A DNA stretch of 64,000 bases from Mactra quadrangularis (GCA_025267735.1 CM046297.1:34188011-34252010), one strand, 5' to 3'. Positions 10,226 to 22,488 are shown, numbered from the stretch's first letter. Notes: generated from the sequence alone by a model not told the origin. Numbers and translations: made by a program.

Positions 10226-10649
10226 TGCATAACTAAATACGCTGATGGATCAGCACCATACAAATCTGCATCCTTCTTTATAAACATGTAGTTAAGACTA
10301 AATCTGCCATAACCCATCAATGCAATACGAGAATTATCCGACAATGAGAAATTTTGTCGACCAAGTTTCCAGATTTCTCACAGAAAATAGATAAAATGGA
10401 TATCAATATGTGACAAGGACAAACAGTAAAACCATACAACTGCACTATTTCATTTCCTGATTTCCAAAATATCATCTCAGATTTCTGACGCGTATTTCTT
10501 GTTAAACACAGAACAGTCAATACAGAATATGTCAGATTTCCTTGATAGCATACCATTATTTTACCATGTTAAGATGAAAATTTCTGCATGGAACCACATT
10601 GTGTTTATTTCTTCAAAATTTGAGATCTGTTACAACACATGTGACCAAA

Positions 10650-10832
10650 ATTTATAGGACTTAATAAAATGAGAACAAAATTCAAAGCAACTTCAAAATA
10701 TGAGGATGAAATTCAAAGCAACTTCAAAATATTTGAACAAAATTTAATACAACTTCAAAATATGTGAACAAAATTCAAAGGCTCTTAAAAATATATGGAC
10801 GAAATTTGTAGCAACTTCAAGAAATGTGGATT
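10650..10832. repeat. 31-bp minisatellite, about five units
   Basis: The phrase TTCAAAGCAACTTCAAAATA recurs with variants at 10681, 10712, 10743, 10774 and 10805, exactly 31 bp apart. Confidence 0.85.
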
Positions 10833-10904
10833 TTTTTAATGGCTTGTCTAATTCTTAACATTAATAAATTTAATTAAGAAAATCCTTTGATACTGTATTT
10901 TCAC

Positions 10905-10988
10905 CTCACTGACAGCAGCAGAAATAAAGTTCCTGAATAAATTTCTACACAAAGGGTTCTTGGATCCATTGACAAAAGAGCTGCTTGT
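10905..10988 (-). CDS. Exon candidate of the minus-strand gene
   Basis: A minus-strand acceptor (TTCTCCCTTAGGAAACATAG) precedes 84 open nt ending GTCAGTGAG at donor GTGAAA. Phase 0 at both ends: TSSSFVNGSKNPLCRN then LFRNFISAAVSE. An in-frame TAG coincides with the acceptor. It joins in frame to the exon at 8802-8889. No domain is recognised. The residue mix (Ser, Asn, Arg, Leu) looks more protein-like than surrounding frames. Confidence 0.48.
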
Positions 10989-11229
10989 CTATGTTTCCTA
11001 AGGGAGAATTAGTTCGAATATTAATCATTCAGTTTTGAATATTTATTCTTTTATAAAGATTTTAAAATTGTCTGGCAAGGATTTTAATTCAACACTTTTC
11101 TTATATTAGGATTTATTTTTAAATGGAAGAGTTCCAGACTAGACATAGAATTAAAATAATGAAAATTTAAAGTCCTTAAATTGCCGGTTCACAGATTTGG
11201 TGATTTTTTATCAGACAGTTACAATAATT

Positions 11230-11475
11230 GAGTAAAGAAAATAATTCCTAGAAATTAAAGGGCAAAACGACCTAGAGATTATAAAAAATAATAAGTCACA
11301 AGAAGCATCTATATTGTAACTAAAAGGGTAGATTTTAGACATAAAACTTGCATCTATGTGTCTGTCATTGAATTAAGAAAATAATTTCTAAAAGTTTTAG
11401 GGCAAAACGACCTAGAGATTATGAGAAATAATAAGTCACAAAAATCATCTATATTGTAACTAAAAGGGTAGATTA
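11230..11475. repeat. 140-bp direct duplication
   Basis: The phrase GGGCAAAACGACCTAGAGAT occurs at 11260 and 11400, and flanking phrases (AGAAAATAATT, AATAATAAGTCACAA, ATCTATATTGTAACTAAAAG) repeat in the same order. A short third echo (TTTTAGACATAAATCTTGC) lies at about 11523. Confidence 0.8.
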
Positions 11476-11751
11476 AAGTGTAGTTTAAAGTCTGCTTCCA
11501 TATACATGTTCAGCCGACTATAGATTTTAGACATAAATCTTGCATCTTTACTAGTACAAACATTTTCACAATTTCAGAACACTGGTTTACTTAAATTCAC
11601 ATGTTTTGATCAGACACGCTCTTATTGGCCCAAACAGAAACCAACTATCAATAAATTCATCTTATCATTGGTACTAAAGTTTGTAATTTTGCCACAATAT
11701 CAGGACAGCAAAAAATGAGACATAAAATATGAGGCATTTCAGATACAACAA

Positions 11752-12042
11752 AAACAAGAAATGAAATGTGGAAACCACTTCAAAGCCGGATTTACCCGGT
11801 AAAAACTTTAACGCAAACATTACAAAGGCAAATAAACCATAATTAAGCCAGGTAGAGTTATGGTTACTTTCTAATTCTATTCATCATGTGGTATGTTATC
11901 ATTGTATGAAGTTTCATAAAGATCTGACAATAAATGGCAGAGATATATGCTAAATTGGAACTTTACTCAATTGTTAACGACACCGGACACCCGCGTCCCA
12001 ACCCAGCCGCCCCTGTTTCGCCAAACTATTAGCCAAATGTTT
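11752..12042 (+). repeat. Dispersed repeat ACAAG, copy 1
   Basis: Starts AACAAGAAATGAAATGTGGA and contains TTTAACGCAAACATTACAAA, GGTATGTTATCATTGTA, ATATATGCTAAATTG and TTGTTAACGACACCGGA. Copies are at about 16500-16880 and 45425-45905. I associate this layout with bivalve genomes. Class unresolved. Confidence 0.75.
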
Positions 12043-12561
12043 TCGTTGTTTTATTTTAATTGCAGCAAAAATACAATTTTCATTTTAATACAACAAAAAT
12101 TGCAAGTTTCATAATAAACACAACAAAAACTGCAAATTTCATTTTTTGAAAATCGTGTACCATAATGCACACCAATATTTATTTCTACAAAATAGAAATG
12201 AGATATTATATCTTCCTACTAATATCTCTTGCTTCTGGGATAACTAAAATATTAAGAGAATTATGTTTCATCATATAATATCTTCCCAGAGAAAATAAAA
12301 TATCATTTAAATGAGCAAAAAACTAATATCCCCGAAAGAGAGAATTTCTTTGCTTTAAGTCTTAAATCTGTCTGGAACATTAACAGTCTAAATGTGCACA
12401 GAATTAAATTAATAGGAAACTTTTTAGTGTTCTCCCTAATTTGTTAAGATCCCAGATTTGTCATAAATTATTATCAACAAATTTATAATGTTGATTCTTA
12501 ACATTTCTTCTCGGTTACAAAAAAGTATATTAAATGCTTGTTTAAATGGGAATTATATACA

Positions 12562-12715
12562 GTCTGATTCTAAATCATGTAGGGCAGTTGTCAGTCAATG
12601 ACAGAAGGATGCACCAAGTAACTGCTTAACAGCTATATTCAGAAATTTAGCCTTTCCAAGAAGAGCTAGTATGTTGACTTACTGTCATGGTATGATCTGA
12701 ACAATACATTTCTAA
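12562..12715 (+). repeat. SINE family A, headless fragment
   Basis: Begins at the body landmark CTGATTCTAAATCATGTAGG and continues with CAGTCAATGAC, CTGCTTAACAGCTA and TTTAGCCTTTCCA. The tRNA-like head is absent, consistent with 5' truncation. Confidence 0.75.
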
Positions 12716-13060
12716 GGCTTTTTACCTAACCAAAAACAATCTAAATGCAGCTGTAAAGGCAGTCATTTCCTTAAGTTTCCTCAAACATTTGCTTCATTTT
12801 AAGTTTATTTAATAGTTATGGGCTAAATTATCAACAGGCCCAACTATATAAAATCAGAAATTTTTCCAGCCTAAATCTATAATTAACTAGCCCTGGGCTT
12901 CAGGCTAGTGGGTTAAGGCAAGGACAGCAGAAATTAAATCTAAACTAAGTGTATTCTAAAGTTTTCAATTTTTGCAGATGACAAATGGCAGCACAATCCT
13001 TACAAATACCAATTCACAATTGAATAAAGCGATGAAATTGCAGGGTACATTTCTCTGCTG

Positions 13061-13071
13061 CCCCCCCCCCC
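13061..13071. repeat. C11 homopolymer
   Basis: Eleven C in AT-rich DNA. No associated element seen. Confidence 0.85.
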
Positions 13072-13176
13072 TGCCTTAACATGTGTCCCCAAACCCCCTT
13101 GGCATTGCCAGATATCAAACAGTTGTTTATCAGGCAACATTTCCACAATTACAAAATACATAAAAATATTCATTTA

Positions 13177-13395
13177 GGCCACAACAAATTGATCATATGT
13201 TCTACGGATTTTTCCAGAAAAAAATTGGGCGAGCGAAGAAAATTTTTTTTTAAAAATCTTAATTCAGTTGCTTTATATAGCCTTTTGACCAAATTTTTAT
13301 GAGTGAGCGAGGAAATAAAAATAATTTTTTTGTAAAAACCGTCAAAATTAAGGTGCGAGCGAATCCATAGAACATATGATCAATTTGTTGTGGCC
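13177..13395 (+). mobile_element. Harbinger-type MITE (family P), copy 1
   Basis: A 219-bp element has inverted ends starting GGCCACAACAAATTGATCAT and extending about 28 bp (13177-13204 against 13368-13395). It is flanked by TTA on both sides (13174-13176 and 13396-13398). A 3-bp TWA duplication with GG-initial ends is diagnostic of PIF/Harbinger. The core carries GCGAGCGAAG and AAATAAAAAT stretches and no coding frame. Confidence 0.88.
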
Positions 13396-14125
13396 TTATC
13401 CAGTATTTGGAGGAAAGTAAAACAATCATACAACAAACAGAATATCATAGACATACAAAATGCCATAGTCCATTGACTTGAATCAATAGTACCTTTTTAG
13501 TAGCAGACAGAAAATAAATGTTGCTAACAATGTGAGGACAATTTATTATTACACTTAACATTTTTAGTAAAAAATTACAGAGTCTGACAGACAGTTTAAT
13601 AAACTGATAATAGAACAAAAACTCTGTCCTAAATTTGTTACAGTAAAATAACAAATCTAAAATAATTTCAAGACAATATGAAAGAAACACCAAGTCACTG
13701 ACCTTAGACTTTTATCTCAGTTTAATTATACAACCTAAAACCAAGTTTAATACCACATATCCAAAAGTCCACCAAAACTTGCATACAAATGATCTTATTT
13801 ACATAGTAATGACCATTATTAACTCACTCAGATGACCACAATATAGTATAATGACCCGCTATAGTAACAACAATTAAATATAAATTAACTGACTCGACAA
13901 TAAATCTTTTTCACTTTAGTACATTTGCCCTTAATGCTCAAATCATAATAGACCTAATTCAGAACTCATATTTTAGTGATTTTTACATCTGTCTGCAAAT
14001 GTTTTTTGTTCCGCAGCAGAAAACCCCAAATATTTAAATTCTGTATATAGTCATTTTTGTAACACAGGCATACCCCACTCCTATGACAGTGCAGGTGATA
14101 GTAGGGTATAAGAGCCATTTCTTAC

Positions 14126-14155
14126 CTTCCAGAAGGTCAAATTATCAAAAATAAT
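14126..14155 (-). CDS. Short exon candidate with strong donor
   Basis: Thirty nt, IIFDNLTFWK, phase 0 at both ends, ending TGGAAG at a near-consensus donor GTAAGA. The acceptor (TTGTTCTATTGAAAG) is only moderate. It would join in frame to 10905-10988. Short enough to arise by chance. Confidence 0.3.
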
Positions 14156-14267
14156 CTTTCAATAGAACAATACTGTATTACGTAGAAGAAATTACAATAG
14201 ACATGGAAACTTATTTTCTTTCTTTTAATTATTCCTGGTTGACTTTTATCACAATTTGCATCCCTAA

Positions 14268-14495
14268 GGCCACAACAAATTGATTATATGTTCTATAGAT
14301 TCGCTCGCACCTTAATTTTGACGTTTTTACAAAAAAATATTTTTATTTCCTCGCTCAGTCTCGCTCATAAAAATTTGGTCAAACCGCTATATAAAGTAAA
14401 TGAATAAAGACGTTTTTACTATTTTTTCTTTGCTCGCTCGCCCAATTTTTTTTCCAAGAAAAATCCGTTGAACATATGATCAACTTGTTGTGGCC
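14268..14495 (-). mobile_element. Harbinger-type MITE (family P), copy 2
   Basis: The reverse copy of the 13177 element, 228 bp, is flanked by TAA on both sides (14265-14267 and 14496-14498). The GGCCACAACAAATTGATTAT left end and ATCAACTTGTTGTGGCC right end are intact. It lies about 870 bp from copy 1 in opposite orientation. Confidence 0.88.
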
Positions 14496-14519
14496 TAAAA
14501 TGAATGTTTAACTTTAAAT

Positions 14520-16490
14520 TCTAAGAGTAGAAAATACAAAAATAAGCATAAAATTTCTACAAAATTAAGAAAGGATACAAGTTAATTATATATCCTATAA
14601 AATCACAACAGACACAATGTCCATAAATCAGAAGTCAATAAAACTCAATAAAAAAGATAATCGGCAAACAAAATTGGTGAAATAATAAGTTGAATATTTA
14701 ACCCTGATAGGATAATATACCCACTATAATTGAAGAATGATCAAAACTAGCATTGTATTGTATTAATATGACACTCAAAATTAATTTCCATTTAAATCAT
14801 TACAAGTTTGTTAATACCAGAGCTGATATGAAATGACCGAGATATTGTCGAATAGCATTAAACTGGCACTCGGTTAATTTTGGTTTAAAATCATAACACG
14901 TTTGTTTAAACCATCCCTGCTATGAAATGACAAAGACAATGGTTTTTAATAGTCTTTTATGAACTACAAATTGATCATCATTTTTAGTGATAAAATTGAG
15001 ACCTACATAAACTTCCAAATATGCATGGAGTGCCACATTTAATACTTCATCAACTTTACTTCAATAAAAAATTCCATAATTCAAAACACTCACTTCAAAT
15101 GAACAACTGAACAATGATCAAAAGCCGTCACAATATTATTTTCCAAATCAAGTAAATTCCCGACCAAACAATTGATCAACACAATCCTATAAAATTTCAC
15201 TCAACAATAAACGACTCTCTGTTTACTCTCTATTGTCAAACACCAATAACAAGTCAAATAGAACAAATAACACTGTTAAATATATCCAATAATACTAAAC
15301 TGTAGTCCAGCAGTAAATGTCCAACATTCATGGCCCTCAACTTTCATCGCATGTCCAACATTTATCGCCCTCAACATTCATCGCTCTCACTGACAAAATA
15401 TTTATCAAGACTGTCCAAGGTTTATCAAATATGAAGATTAACAGCTAACTAACCAATGAAATGATAACATGACCCATTTCATGTCACCTTACACAAAGTC
15501 TACAAGTCGATGACTTGACGACCATGTCCTTGCTGGCTGACTTACAGGTCATTGCCCCCCCCTTCGAAAAATAGGTATTGAAATACTGGAACTGCAAATA
15601 TGAGGCTATAACCTTTTGGACAAACTAAACATGTCGGTCATTCTTATTAAAGTTGCTCGGTCACAGATTTCAACTAAAATATCATTTTTTCTAAAACTCT
15701 AAATTGTATAGAAACATTTTTGCGCAAAGAACAACAGAATTAAATAGATCTGTATTTCAAGTGTTTTAGCAATAATGTGTAACAAGTTTTGTTTCTACCG
15801 CCTGCCCACAAAACAGAAAAACCCACAATCTTGAGTTCCCTATAAGGTCTCTTAAGGCAATTTTAATGCAAAATAACACACAACAGACAAAGATGGTAAT
15901 TACATTAATGAAATCCACCCCCCTTACCCGGTTAGTAACAGTATAGATGATTTTAGAACATCTCTGTGACTTTTATCTTATATTTCTCATACTCTATGGG
16001 ACTAATAGCCTTAAAATATGAATAACTCATTTTCTCAACACAATTACAATCATGGACAGAAAATTTTAAAATAACAAAAAAATTAACAAAATCTGTGAGA
16101 CAGTCCCTTTAACTTTGTTTTATCTTAATACAGTTTACATAGTGAGATATCAAAACTATTATAATTTATAGTGACTACAATATTTTGTTTGTCCAGTTAT
16201 TCATAATGATTTTATAATTCTCGTTGACTATTTTTCAGTTACTTTATTTGATGGTCAGTAATGACCCACTTTCTCTGGACGGCCTTAGATCTTCAAACCT
16301 AATTCTTCGTTACACTAAATGTTTATGACAATTTGTCATTGGCATTTGATGGTCAGTCAACCTTTCCTCTTAACCTGAACGTATTTAGGTCTCTTAACTT
16401 AGGTTTTACCCAGTACAACCTTTGCCAATGGTCTACAACTGCAGTACAAAGTCAAACATGCCATACAGTAATTGTTCAATTATATTAAAC
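14520..16490. other. AT-rich DNA, no supported feature
   Basis: A near-perfect minus-strand donor (CCT then GTAAGT) occurs at about 15553, but the preceding open segment contains a C run and does not keep phase with the exon chain. I do not call it. No repeat borders are otherwise seen. Confidence 0.3.
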
Positions 16491-16499
16491 TTTCAGGGG

Positions 16500-16880
16500 T
16501 AATGCAAAAATGACAAAGGGAAATAATACAATGTCATAATAAATACAGGTAGAGTTGTGGTTACTTTCTAATTCTGTTCATCACATTGTATGTTATCAGT
16601 GTATGAAGTTTTAGTAAGATCTGACAAAAAATGGCAGAAATATATGCTAAATTGAAAACTTTAACACGATTGTTAACAACACCGGAGGCCCGCTCGCCCA
16701 CCCACTCATGTTTCATCATGCTATTAGAGGAATTATTTCTTTGAAAAATCCAGCTAAAAATCAATGAGGATATCTACGTTACTAATAGTGAATACAGAAA
16801 AAATTATATAAACGGACGGACAGACGGACGGACAATTTGAGTGACTCCTACATAGGCCCCACCACTAGTGGTAGGGGTAC
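16500..16880 (+). repeat. Dispersed repeat ACAAG, copy 2
   Basis: Shares AATGCAAAAATGACAAAGGG, ACTTTCTAATTCTGTTCATC, ATATATGCTAAATTG and TTGTTAACAACACCGG with copies 1 and 3. It ends with a GGACGGACAGACGGACGGAC run and TAGGCCCCACCACTAGTGG. Confidence 0.75.
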
Positions 16881-16889
16881 AAATAGTAT

Positions 16890-17640
16890 GAGCCAGGTTA
16901 ATATGATCCACTAAAAGTTGCTTAAAATTCAACAAAAACAACTTGCACTATCATAAAATATTAAAATAGTTCTAAAAAATAAAAGATTGAAACTCACTTA
17001 TAAATTCCAAAAACATTCAATTTTTTCCATTTGATAAAAAAATGTCCACAACAAAGCAAAATCAGATTGCATTAATTTTTTCACATTTCATCCATGATAA
17101 AATAATGTCAAAAGCAACATCTTAGACAAAATCAGTTTTAGTTTTTCTAGAACTTTTTTCTGCAAATGGCATTAACTTTTTTCCAAGACCATGCAAGTTT
17201 TCCAACAACATATCACATTTCAACACATTCAATCAATAAAATACAGACCTCTCTCGGTAAGTACATGGAATGACAAATAAATTCACAGCTAGGTACTTTC
17301 ATAAACAAGTGAGAAAAACATGTGATTCATCACTCAAACCAAAAAGCAACCTTATATAATAGAAGTTTACTGACACTGGTCAATGTTTCCACACTTCAGT
17401 GCAAAAATGACGAATTTCGAGGCAACATCATAAATATCAGTTTTCACAACTTTAAAGGTGATGTGCGCAGGGTAGATCTACTGTACATACTGGTCAATGC
17501 CCTCAGTCCACTAAATGACCATCCTCAAAACATAAGAAAAAAAACATGACCAAAGCAAAAATATACAATAGAAGTGAAAAGTTGTTGACCTTTACTGTTG
17601 AGGCTTATCAATCTGTCAGTGGAACAGATTTTAATCCTCC
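16890..17640. other. AT-rich DNA, nothing recognised
   Basis: A plus-strand 75-residue frame at 17322-17549 lacks domain features, splice borders or a good start context. I leave it uncalled. Confidence 0.3.
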
Positions 17641-17651
17641 ATAACCATAAA

Positions 17652-18000
17652 GCTACAGTCCCATAAATATAAAAATAGCCGTAAGAGCACTGTACGGGCG
17701 CCATGTGATCAAGCTTTGCAAGGACCCGTACGAACTCTTGCGTACCCGTACGGACTGTTAAGTTTTTATTAGGTTACGTGAAATGAGCCCAGGATACACG
17801 TATCAGTTTCAGAGTCGAAATGTGAACTAAATCAAGGCCGTGTATGGATTAGACATGCATATCTTCCAGCTGTGGCTCCGTACGGGTGTGTTGTTTTGTA
17901 CCATGTGCGTACAGTCACCTTGATACGCAAGGCTTCCCACAGCCTACGACTGCCTACACGTACGGGTCCGTAACAAGCCATGATTTTATGGGACTGAGGC
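17652..18000 (+). mobile_element. GC-rich inverted-end element rich in CCGTACGG, copy 1
   Basis: The ends GCTACAGTCCCATAAA and TTTATGGGACTGAGGC are imperfect inverted repeats. The 349-bp interior carries many CCCGTACG / CGTACGGG palindromes and is far more GC-rich than its flanks. A second copy is at 41589-41935. ATAAA occurs outside both ends of this copy but not clearly in the other, so target duplication is unproven. The superfamily is unknown. Confidence 0.75.
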
Positions 18001-18009
18001 ATAAATACA

Positions 18010-18615
18010 GAAGTACTGAAGTGAGTATTTAAATCAGTGGGGTTTATGTATGCACCACTGACAGTTAAAGAAAATATATCAATATAATTTTCAATATAAG
18101 TATCTGCTTGTACAACTTTTTTGCTGGAACCTCAGACACTGTCTAACAACAAAAAAGTTTATACACTAAAAATTGGGAAATCAAGTGCTCGATACATATT
18201 TCTTATGAATAATTACTTATAGAAAGAAATCATCTGACACAATTGCTCTATGAACTACTTTACTCTACAGAAACATATTATTTTTGTCAGAAACTGTCAA
18301 ATTATGCAAGTGGAAGCTACCTTCCGTCTTACATGACGTGCATTTTTTATGTTCACAGAGATTTCGGGAAAAGTTTCATTTTACTTGATTCACTGCATCT
18401 TTCAATAAGGTTACTGTACATAAACCTTTTTATGAATAATATGAATTTTTATAATATCTGAATGAAGGTTGATGCTTGAAATAAGACAACTTTTATGCAA
18501 CATTTTTAGATTATGTACCCTTTTTTCTCTCCATTTCTTCACTCCTCCTGAAGTAAAAGTTCAACCCTCTGATGTTGCCTGCCCTTTTTCTAGCAGGCCC
18601 GACCCTTTTTCTAAG
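18010..18615. other. AT-rich DNA, nothing recognised
   Basis: A plus-strand 72-residue frame at 18243-18461 is unsupported. No repeat borders seen. Confidence 0.3.
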
Positions 18616-19548
18616 ATCTACGAGAGGTGTTCAACTTATATTTGAACACTTTTTTGATGGGATAAAAGTCAATTTCTGACAATAAATATCCACATTTTGC
18701 TTGAATATGTTACAAGTGGATTGTCTATAATCGATTGGCATATTACAATTAAAAATTTGAAACAACATAAGGCTGTTATTAAACATTATTGAAGGGACCA
18801 TATTTTTGGCGTTTTGAACATAGCGAAATTCAAATCAAGCGATCACTTTAGAAGTTGCTAATTTTATCTTTATCCCATAAGATTCTGCAAAATCTTTTCT
18901 TTCACAATTAGTTCATGTATATTTCTACTTCTTTGTGTTCTTCGCAGTTCGAAATGTGCGTAAAATTGTTCTTTATTTGTCTGACAACAACATTGTCTAA
19001 ATGAACGTTGAGCTGGATTAAGTACATGATAAATAACAACATTAATAAATGTTTCTGCGACTACTTATTAATTTGATACATGTATATGTTTAGTTTATAT
19101 GATAAAGACACACATTCCCAAAGTTCTACTTCGAAACCTCTACACAGGTTTTATATGAGGCTTTTATATTTATGTTATATGACGTCATATCAAGCAATGC
19201 AAGCTAAAGTAAATACTTCTAAATATGGTCATATCAAAGTAACTACAACTATTAAGCAAATCATGTCTATGAAATTTGTGTATGACTATATTATTTAGCA
19301 ACTTCAAGTATACTAAGTGAAAATATAGTGTTTTATACGTTACCAAATTTGACCAAAACGTGACGACTTTCTCTAACATGTCTTTGAATTACTCTATAAA
19401 GGATCACTTTTTGACCCCTTAAAACATCATTGATTATTGCATTCTTTTCAATTTACACACTTTGGACATTAAAGTTTTGATAAGGATATGTTTAACTAAA
19501 TAATTTCAAAATTTGTAATGTAAAATTAATGAATGTACCCAGGCGAAA

Positions 19549-19840
19549 TGATGACCGTGGTCGACCATGGTCGACCATGGTGACCACGGTTTTTGATGGT
19601 CGACCATGTTATAACATGGTCAACCATCAAATACTGTGGTCGAACGTGATACAGAACATGGTCGACCATGGTCAGAAAAATGCAGACCATGGTCGACCGT
19701 GGTCAACCATGGTCGACCGTGGTCAACCATGATTGACCGTGGTCAACAAGATCAGAGGGAACTGACCATGGTCGACCATGGTTGCAAACAGACAGACCAT
19801 GTTCGACCATGGTTACACCTCTACAGACCAAGGTCTCTGG
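19549..19840. repeat. Left subterminal array of the GACCATGGTC palindrome
   Basis: About 290 bp with eight exact CCATGG cores and several one-base variants (ACCGTGGT, ACCATGTT). They are often joined as ACCATGGTCGACCATGGT, itself palindromic. Short unique spacers separate them. It starts immediately inside the 14-bp terminal repeat. Frames overlapping it are by-products of the repeat. Confidence 0.9.
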
Positions 19841-20376
19841 TTTTCCGAACATGCTGTACTTAAACATGTATCATATGAACTTAACTTTTAATTACAATTA
19901 AAATATTACATTTACATATAAATATTCATTTCCAAATTCATATAGCATGTAAATCCACCTTAAAAAAGATTCCACTGTTTCAATAGAAACACAAATGCAC
20001 ATATATCCATAGTATATATTTGCCCTAATTACAGTTATCATTCATAATCATAAGTTCTAAAAGTGTAAATATCGTAAACAGTTAAAATATCAACACCTGA
20101 ATGTATTACAAGTTCTTATTCTTTAAGTTTTAGTTAACATCCTTCATACATAAAAAGTACATGAGATTATATATAAGAAAACAGTTATAAGGACTGGGTC
20201 AATGAATTTTAAACCCATCAAAAAAAACCTTGCCAAACCAATTAAATATAATTAATTCATATATATATAAAGTTTATCAAGCTTGTTTGTCAAGAAATTA
20301 TATTTATCAAGGCATTTGAATTAATGCTAGTAAATGTCACGGGAAGGTCGTTTTTATGCACCGCTAAAAGGTCGCA

Positions 20377-20435
20377 ATGTCGGAATGTTGTAGGCTCTGT
20401 TAGCGGTCTTTATGTTAAAGAAGAAAGCTTATCAG
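20377..20435 (+). pseudogene. Broken first-exon remnant inside the nested transposon
   Basis: An ATG opens MSECCRLC and then meets TAG. One base later the frame reads SGLYVKEESLS up to donor GTGAGT at 20436. The Cys-x-x-Cys start recalls a zinc-binding motif. It looks like a coding exon spoiled by a one-base indel. Exon-like pieces follow at 20869-20948 and 21428 onward. Function unknown. Confidence 0.4.
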
Positions 20436-20868
20436 GTGAGTTTTTCTACATTTATTAAGATAATGAATATGTTTGTGCATTTTGAAAAGCCATACGTGAC
20501 TAAAACATAAATTAAATGAAAGTTATCTATAAAGTAATCTATCCTGACAGTCAAGGAGAACGTGTTGGACATTGAAATGTTCGTCACATGTTATACATTT
20601 AGGTACTTATTCTCTTTGATAAGGTGTGATTGTGTTAATCTGGTATAAGCAATTCTACATCGCGAAATCACTATTTGATCTCGTCGATTAGCTTATATTA
20701 TTGACATCGACGAATCAAGGTTTAGCTTTCTTAAATATGACATTAGTCCACATTGGTGCCATTTTGACTTTGTTATATAAATTGTCATGAACTAAACATC
20801 GTATGTCAGTAAAGCTATAGTGGATAAAATTAATATCTTTTATTATTTATATCTGTGTTTCATTTCAG

Positions 20869-20948
20869 GAAACACAAATTAAATCATGTTTAGATGCAAA
20901 TATCTAGATAGAAGCTGATGATGAATGTAACTGAAGCCAGTAAAGAAG
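20869..20948 (+). pseudogene. Second exon-like piece inside the nested transposon
   Basis: The acceptor TTTCATTTCAG precedes the 80-nt piece and donor GTATGA follows it. Borders are convincing, but every frame holds a stop, so any coding role has been lost or was untranslated. Confidence 0.35.
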
Positions 20949-21167
20949 GTATGAATTTGTTTTTGTTTTGCATTGTTCATCTTAATGTTGACCATTTGTA
21001 GAATGTTTCATAATTCCATAATTTAAGATCATAACAGTTATATCAAATATGATATCATTTGTATCTATCTGAATTCTGATAATAATGCTTTCTGAAGGCA
21101 ACAATCCTAATTAACAATCATATTGTAATAATCAAACAGTAGGGTTGTATATAGTTTAAAAACACCA

Positions 21168-21245
21168 TCTGCTTGATAAGCTCATTGGTGGAGCACCTAG
21201 CTAGCAAGAAGACATGGGTTTGAATCCTGCCTCGGGTTCTTAACT
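21168..21245 (+). repeat. tRNA-like SINE head inside the nested transposon
   Basis: GATAAGCTCATTGGTGGAGC (box A type) and GGGTTTGAATCC (box B) are 50 bp apart. A second weaker start (CTGATAAGCTCAGTTTG) is near 21346. The body is not clear. Confidence 0.5.
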
Positions 21246-21427
21246 TTTTCTCTTATTTAATTGATGATGCAATGTCAAGGTTAGTCAAATTAATATGTGT
21301 TTTCGCAATATATAACTAAACTGTACAAAGAACAGTAATGTTGCCTGATAAGCTCAGTTTGTAGATCTAACACTTGATTTCCAGGTCATTATGTATTTTC
21401 TTACCTAAGCTTAATTTTGTTTTACAG

Positions 21428-21700
21428 TGATGAATATATTAACAAGAAGATGAATAGCAGATCCTTAAAGAAAGTTTTATTAAATTCCAATTTCAATTTT
21501 AATTGGTTACATATGTCCTCAACTGAAAAGTATGGTGTTCAAGAAATGGTCAGAAAAACAGTCAGTCTAAGAGACAACAGTCAACAAAAACCGAAGAAAA
21601 GGTTCTATTGTTATTCAACAGCCCTCAACAGAAACAAAAATGTCGACAGAAACTGAAGCCACAGATAAAGTGGCTACTTCTGATCTAAGTAATGAGTGGA
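21428..21700 (+). pseudogene. Third exon-like piece inside the nested transposon
   Basis: Acceptor TTTTGTTTTACAG ends at 21427. One frame is open to 21656 (SDEYINKKMNSRSLKK then basic residues). In its 3' half another frame reads a Ser/Thr/Glu-rich stretch (IQQPSTETKMSTETEATDK), which suggests a frameshift. No conserved domain visible. Confidence 0.35.
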
Positions 21701-22138
21701 TCTATACATCTTACTGAGTGCTATTTAAACATGTATTAACAGTCTTTACTGAAGGTGAACTGATACTGTTCCAAGGCTAGAAAGGTCAATAAAAAATATG
21801 GAAGCTACTAGACCTCTCATCAATCAGAACAAACTGGAAATCTGAGACAATTAAATTGAAACTACACAAAAAATGAAAATCTGCAGTTAAGTTTGAGGAA
21901 GAGAGTGACCTGAAATAGTTATAATACCCTTGAATTAAGTGAATATTTGTGAAGTGACTTTTTTGTTATGTAGATGAATAGTTCATAGATAGAAATTTTG
22001 TCACCATTTTTACTTCCAACCAGAAAAAATGCCCAGGATCAATATTTGGGATTGTTGATTGTTAATTGTCTTTCTGTCAGTAATCAATCCACATTTAGCT
22101 TATAAGAACATTATGATCATGCAACTTCTATGTAAGTG

Positions 22139-22488
22139 TGGTCAGTGAGCATGGTCGACCATGGTCGATTAACATGGTCGACCATGGTCAACCATGGTAG
22201 TCCATGGTTATAACACCATTGCTGACCACGTTTTGTTAAATGGCACCACGGACATTGAACATGGTCGACCATGGTCACTGAACATGGTCGACCATGGCCA
22301 TTTAACATGGTCGACCATGGTCATTGAACATGGTCGACCATGGTGTACCATGGTCCGCGACAACAGTTTGTGACCATGGTCAAAAACCGTGGTGCCATTT
22401 AACAAAACGTGGTCGACCATGGTTGACCATGGTCATATGACCACGTTCTACCATGGTAGACCATGGTTGACCATGGTCATATTAGCTT
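22139..22488. repeat. Right subterminal array of the GACCATGGTC palindrome
   Basis: About 350 bp with fifteen exact CCATGG cores plus variants. Recurring spacers are CATTGAAC, CATTTAAC and CACTGAAC. It abuts the right terminal repeat at 22489. Minus-strand frames here are by-products. Confidence 0.9.

Noticed and set aside
10650..10832. CRISPR-like array (also 55205-55640)
   Set aside because: The units are directly adjacent with no unique spacers. These are minisatellites in eukaryotic DNA.
15553..15615. Minus-strand segment ending at a perfect GTAAGT donor
   Set aside because: The only frame compatible with the next exon has a stop, and a C8 run disturbs the reading.
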